Under the pieces are notes generated by a model that was given only the letters and a program-made list of their open reading frames with translations, ran no database searches and was not told the DNA's origin. Positions 6,015 to 9,438 of a DNA stretch of 9,438 nucleotides are shown in pieces; positions within the stretch are counted from its first letter, which is position 1, and every line of letters starts with the position of its first letter. A program made the position numbers and the translations under genes. The stretch lies in contig NZ_CAKZIK010000072.1 in NCBI RefSeq assembly GCF_936933875.1, forward strand, positions 1-9,438, read 5' to 3'. This stretch comes from an uncultured Chryseobacterium sp. (GTDB lineage: Bacteria; Bacteroidota; Bacteroidia; Flavobacteriales; Weeksellaceae).

Positions 6015-6419
6015 ATGAAAAATTCAGTAATGATCGTAGCTTTTACAGCAATTTCAGGATTTGCATTCGGACAACAATTCGTTTACAAACCTCTGAATCC
6101 CGCTTTTGGCGGCGATACATTTAACTACAACTGGTTGCTGAGTTCCGCATCATCACAAAACCAGTTTAAAGGAAGCGCTACAGATTCCAGTAGAAGCGGT
6201 TCTGCTCAGGATAGCTTTGCAGAAAGCATCAACAAGCAGTTAATGAGTCAAATTTCTCAAAAACTTTTCGGTGACCAGTTTGGTGACGGCGACCTGAAAC
6301 CCGGAACCTACGTTTTTGGAGATATGTACTTAGAGATTACACAGACAGACCAAGGACTATTAATTAATATCCTTAACACAAGCACAGGTGAACAGTCGGA
6401 AATCATTATTCCGAATTAA
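6015..6419 (+). CDS. csgF: Curli assembly factor CsgF
   Basis: A 134-residue exported protein, close to the 138 of E. coli CsgF. After the signal peptide (about 1-19, AFG|QQ) it has the diagnostic N-terminal segment FVYKPLNPAFGG with NYNWLLSSASSQNQ, aligning with FRNPNFGG and FLLNSAQAQN of E. coli. That segment is known to insert into the CsgG pore and form a second constriction. A Ser-rich linker (about 55-70), a helix with INKQLMSQISQKLF, and a C-terminal beta region including YLEITQTDQGLLINILNTST follow. The C-terminal part faces outside in E. coli, where it works with CsgB in nucleation. It lies 26 nt after csgE and 12 nt before csgG. Confidence 0.92.
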   Translation: MKNSVMIVAFTAISGFAFGQQFVYKPLNPAFGGDTFNYNWLLSSASSQNQFKGSATDSSRSGSAQDSFAESINKQLMSQISQKLFGDQFGDGDLKPGTYVFGDMYLEITQTDQGLLINILNTSTGEQSEIIIPN

Positions 6420-6431
6420 AACTAAAAACAA

Positions 6432-7814
6432 ATGAGAACAATACATTTAATAAGAAAATTTTTGGTACTTCCTTTATTGATCTCACTCAGCAGTTGCTCA
6501 ACACTTCTAAATCTTCCTACAAAAAGCGAAAACTCCACACTGGGTGAAGTTACCCCTTACACCAGAGAATTAATGGAACTTCCGCCACCAATGGAAAAAA
6601 TTGTAATTGGAGTGTACAAATTCAAAGATCAAACCGGGCAATACAAAATGGCCGAAAATGGCAGCAGCTGGAGTACAGCAATTCCACAGGGAACCACCTC
6701 AATTTTACTGAAAGCATTAGAAGACAGCAGATGGTTTCGCCCAATTGAAAGGGAAAATATAGGAAACTTGCTGAATGAAAGACAGATCATAAGATCCACC
6801 AGAAAAGAATATAAAGTAGAAGCCGACGGAAAAACTCCTATCGACGATCAACTTCCACCACTCCTCTACGCAGGAATTTTGCTTGAAGGCGGAATTATTT
6901 CCTACGACAGCAATGTAATGACCGGCGGAATTGGCGCACGTTATTTCGGCATTGGAGGAAGCACAAAGTACAGACAGGATCGTGTAACGGTTTATCTGCG
7001 CGTTGTTTCCAGCATGACCGGCGAAATTCTGAAAACGGTTTATACTTCAAAAAATATATTATCAACAGATGTTAACGGTGGCTTTTTCAGATTTATTGAT
7101 ACCGACAGACTTTTGGAAGCAGAAATGGGCGTCACCCAAAACGAACCAGTTTCCATTGCCGTTACAGAAGCCATCGAAAAAGCAGTGCATTCTTTAATTA
7201 TCGAAGGTGTAAAAGACGGACTTTGGATGGGCGATAAAAAAGGTAATGATGCCTTAAAAGAACTGGTCAATAATTATCAAGCAGAAAAAGTTACCAATGT
7301 TAACAAAGTAATTGGCAATAAATTCCCTAACAATTACAGATCCAAGTTTTCAATTTTTGGTATAGTGAGTATGGATGAATTTAAAGGAGACTATGTCAAT
7401 GCCAAAACAAATATCGGTGTAAAAAGCGGTCTGAAATATTTTATTACCGATAATTTTAATGTTGAAGCAAGCGCTTTTTACATGAAGCTAGAAAACGAGG
7501 GTGTATTTCAGGACCGGTTAATTGGTGGAGAAACCAATCTAGAATTTTTAGTATTCCCTCAATATAAACTGTCGCCCTATGTGTATGGTGGTGTTGGAGC
7601 TTTGGCCATCAAAACCGATCCTATTAAATATAAATTTCAGTTTGGAGGCGGCTTAGAATATATTGCCGTGAAAAATTTCGGAATCAGGCTGAATGCGCAA
7701 TACGATATTGGATTTACCGATAATTGGGACATGAAGATTAATGGAAAAAGAAAAGACCAAGCTGCGAAAATTGGTCTCGGACTAAACTATTATTTTGGAA
7801 ACGCTAAAAACTGA
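6432..7814 (+). CDS. csgG: Curli secretion pore CsgG with extra C-terminal beta-barrel-like domain
   Basis: A 460-residue outer-membrane lipoprotein: lipobox LSSC with Cys22. Residues 22-283 align over their length with E. coli CsgG (277 residues including signal): KIVIGVYKFKDQTGQYK, then DSRWFRPIER, LLNERQIIR, GGIGARYFGIG, LRVV-x3-TGEIL, FRFID-x3-LLE, NEPV and GLW. In E. coli nine copies form a 36-stranded pore that exports unfolded curlins. The constriction loop differs (about residues 73-81). Residues 303-460 are absent from E. coli CsgG and show eight alternating amphipathic segments (for example NIGVKSGLKYFI, YVYGGVGALAI, KIGLGLNYYFG) ending in an aromatic strand, like a small OmpA-type barrel. 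The gene is 5 nt from the next one. Confidence 0.95.
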   Translation: MRTIHLIRKFLVLPLLISLSSCSTLLNLPTKSENSTLGEVTPYTRELMELPPPMEKIVIGVYKFKDQTGQYKMAENGSSWSTAIPQGTTSILLKALEDSRWFRPIERENIGNLLNERQIIRSTRKEYKVEADGKTPIDDQLPPLLYAGILLEGGIISYDSNVMTGGIGARYFGIGGSTKYRQDRVTVYLRVVSSMTGEILKTVYTSKNILSTDVNGGFFRFIDTDRLLEAEMGVTQNEPVSIAVTEAIEKAVHSLIIEGVKDGLWMGDKKGNDALKELVNNYQAEKVTNVNKVIGNKFPNNYRSKFSIFGIVSMDEFKGDYVNAKTNIGVKSGLKYFITDNFNVEASAFYMKLENEGVFQDRLIGGETNLEFLVFPQYKLSPYVYGGVGALAIKTDPIKYKFQFGGGLEYIAVKNFGIRLNAQYDIGFTDNWDMKINGKRKDQAAKIGLGLNYYFGNAKN

Positions 7815-7819
7815 CAGCC

Positions 7820-9334
7820 ATGAAAAAATATTTTAATATCATCATTTTTATCTTTTCTTTCTTTTTAATTTTTTCCTGTAGTGAAGATCAAATAGATGCT
7901 GTGCAAACGGGAACTATAGAAGGAAAAGTAGTGGAAAAAGGAACCAATACTCCACTGCAGAATGTAAAAGTGCTTACACAACCAAGTACCAACACAGTTT
8001 TCACCGCTGCAGACGGAACTTTCAAACTGGAAAATGTTCCTTTGGGAGATTACTCCGTAAAGGTGGAATTTTCAGGATATTTGTCTTCATTTCAGGGAAT
8101 CAGTTTAAAAAATCCCGAGCAGGTTATTTCTTTGGTTTATGAACTGAGTGACGACAATTCTTTGAACTCACCGCCAACAGCACCGGTACTTTTAAGCCCG
8201 ACAGATAACGCTGTAGATCAACCTCAAAATGTTACATTAACTTGGCAAAGCACGGATCCGGATGCAGATGATGTGCTTACCTACAGATTACTTGTGAAAA
8301 ATAATACCAATAATACCGTAATTGAGGTAAAAGATCTTTCTACTGCAACGTACTCACTAACCAATCTCAAATTTGGGGAAAGTTATTTTTGGCAAGTTGC
8401 AGTGAAAGACGGAATTAATCAGGAAGTAATGAGCAGCATTTTTAAATTTACCGTTAACAGTACGCCGAACAACAGATTTCATTACGTAAAAAAAGCGAAT
8501 GGAAATTACCATATCATTTCCAGCAACGAACAAAACCAAAACTTCCAGTTTACCGATTCATCTTTCAACAGTTGGAGACCAAGAATGAATAATAATGGTG
8601 GTTTAATTGCTTTTCTGAGAACTGTCGGCGGAAATACACATTTGTTTACCGCTAAAAAAGACGGCTCCAATGTTTTTCAGGTGACCACAATTCCGGTTGC
8701 AGGTTTCAATGCTTTTGAACTGGATTTTTCCTGGAGTACCAATGGTGAAAAGTTGCTCTATCCTAACTTCAACAAATTGTATAAAATTAATAAGGACGGA
8801 AGCGGACTTGAAGTGGTTTACACCACTACCGATAACAGTATGATTTCTGAATGCGACTGGAGTTATGACGGCAGTAAAATCGCTATTAAAACCAACGACG
8901 CGAATGGCTACAACTGTAAAATTTATATTATTGATACCTTAGGAAATACGATGAAAACGATTCTCACAGGACAAACAGGAGCCGCAGGTGGACTAAATTT
9001 CTCCGTGGATGGGAATTATTTGCTCTATACAAGAGATGTTTCCGGTTTTGAAGACAACACATACAGACAGCTGAACTCACATATTTTTGTGTATGAATTA
9101 TCTTCTGACGCTGTTATCGATTTGTCAGCCGTAAGTTCAAAAGTAAACGGAACAAACGATTTCGATCCAAGATTTTCGCCAAACAACGCCAATATTATTT
9201 TTGTGAATACTTCTAACGATGGTATTTCTACAAAAAACATTATTTCGGTTCCAACTCCAAGTTTTTCGAGCTCAACCAATAATTTGGCAAGAACACAATT
9301 CTTCTCTGATGCAGAAATGCCGGATTATGAATAA
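7820..9334 (+). CDS. Surface lipoprotein: carboxypeptidase-regulatory-like, Fn3-like and PD40 propeller domains
   Basis: A 504-residue lipoprotein of unknown function, last gene of the curli operon. Lipobox IFSC, Cys20, is followed by SEDQ, an acidic +2 to +4 motif like the Bacteroidota surface lipoprotein export signal. Residues about 31-110 resemble a carboxypeptidase regulatory-like fold (GTIEGKVVEKGTNTPLQNVK, then ADGTFKLENVPLGDYSVKV). Residues about 116-212 look like fibronectin type III (PTAPVLLSPTDNAVDQP, SYFWQVAVKDG). Residues about 218-490 carry TolB/PD40-type propeller blades: SWSTNGEKLLYP, DWSYDGSKIAI, NFSVDGNYLLYTRD and RFSPNNANIIFVN. No catalytic residues are apparent; binding or scaffolding at the fibre base is inference from position. 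Such domains are also common in unrelated surface proteins. Confidence 0.85.
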   Translation: MKKYFNIIIFIFSFFLIFSCSEDQIDAVQTGTIEGKVVEKGTNTPLQNVKVLTQPSTNTVFTAADGTFKLENVPLGDYSVKVEFSGYLSSFQGISLKNPEQVISLVYELSDDNSLNSPPTAPVLLSPTDNAVDQPQNVTLTWQSTDPDADDVLTYRLLVKNNTNNTVIEVKDLSTATYSLTNLKFGESYFWQVAVKDGINQEVMSSIFKFTVNSTPNNRFHYVKKANGNYHIISSNEQNQNFQFTDSSFNSWRPRMNNNGGLIAFLRTVGGNTHLFTAKKDGSNVFQVTTIPVAGFNAFELDFSWSTNGEKLLYPNFNKLYKINKDGSGLEVVYTTTDNSMISECDWSYDGSKIAIKTNDANGYNCKIYIIDTLGNTMKTILTGQTGAAGGLNFSVDGNYLLYTRDVSGFEDNTYRQLNSHIFVYELSSDAVIDLSAVSSKVNGTNDFDPRFSPNNANIIFVNTSNDGISTKNIISVPTPSFSSSTNNLARTQFFSDAEMPDYE

Positions 9335-9359
9335 TAAAATATAAAACTCATCAACAAAG

Positions 9360-9390
9360 AATCCGTCTCACAACTGAGGCGGATTTTTTT
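9360..9390 (+). terminator. Rho-independent terminator of the curli operon
   Basis: The arm AATCCGTCTCA (9360-9370) pairs with TGAGGCGGATT (9375-9385), with one G-U pair, around a CAAC loop; a T-run continues to 9390. It starts 25 nt after the last stop codon, marking the end of the operon. Confidence 0.9.
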
Positions 9391-9438
9391 GGTTATTATT
9401 TAGGATTTTTGTATATTTATCATTGATAATCAGATAGT
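9391..9438. other. Non-coding window end with a 13-bp palindrome
   Basis: The last 48 bases are AT-rich with no ORF. They contain TTATCATTGATAA (9417-9429), a perfect 6-bp-arm palindrome around one T, possibly an operator of the next gene beyond the window. Nothing else is visible. Confidence 0.3.

Overview
The window looks like chromosome from a low-GC member of the Bacteroidota, most likely a Flavobacteriia/Chryseobacterium-type bacterium. This rests on three things: two promoters with the TAnnTTTG -7 element used by that phylum, A-rich start regions without Shine-Dalgarno sequences, and protein features such as signal peptides ending in AFAQ. I could not run a search, so the genus is inference. 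The first 12 bases (CTCTTCCGATCT) match the end of an Illumina adapter, so the left edge is probably an untrimmed contig end and genuine sequence starts near base 13.

Left part (13-3589, minus strand): a multidrug-type tripartite efflux operon read right to left. It encodes a TetR-family regulator, a TolC-like outer-membrane channel (overlapping tetR by 20 nt), a lipoprotein membrane-fusion protein, and the N-terminal ~118 residues of an RND inner-membrane pump cut by the contig end. A clear promoter (TTG-N20-TATCTTTG) precedes tetR and is covered by two interlocking inverted repeats, which suggests autoregulation of the whole operon.

Middle (3590-3859): a divergent intergenic region with the tetR promoter/operator, a third inverted repeat, repeated GTGATTTT motifs, and a candidate promoter for the right-hand operon.

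Right part (3860-9390, plus strand): a compact curli (functional amyloid, type VIII secretion) operon. In order it encodes a major curlin (CsgA-like, eleven 22-residue repeats plus a Cys-rich tail), a strong hairpin that probably attenuates transcription, a small divergent curlin (candidate CsgB nucleator), a protein that reads as a CsgC/CsgH-like chaperone domain fused to CsgE, CsgF, a CsgG secretion-pore lipoprotein with an added ~160-residue C-terminal beta-barrel-like domain, and a 504-residue lipoprotein with a probable surface-export signal, followed by a good rho-independent terminator. The expected flow is: CsgA and CsgB enter the periplasm by Sec, the CsgC-E fusion keeps them soluble and delivers them to CsgG, CsgF couples the pore to nucleation outside, and the last lipoprotein may act at the surface.

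The most unusual points are the CsgC-CsgE fusion, the barrel-extended CsgG with an altered constriction loop, the Cys-rich curlin tail with no N22-like secretion segment, and the uncharacterised propeller lipoprotein built into the operon.
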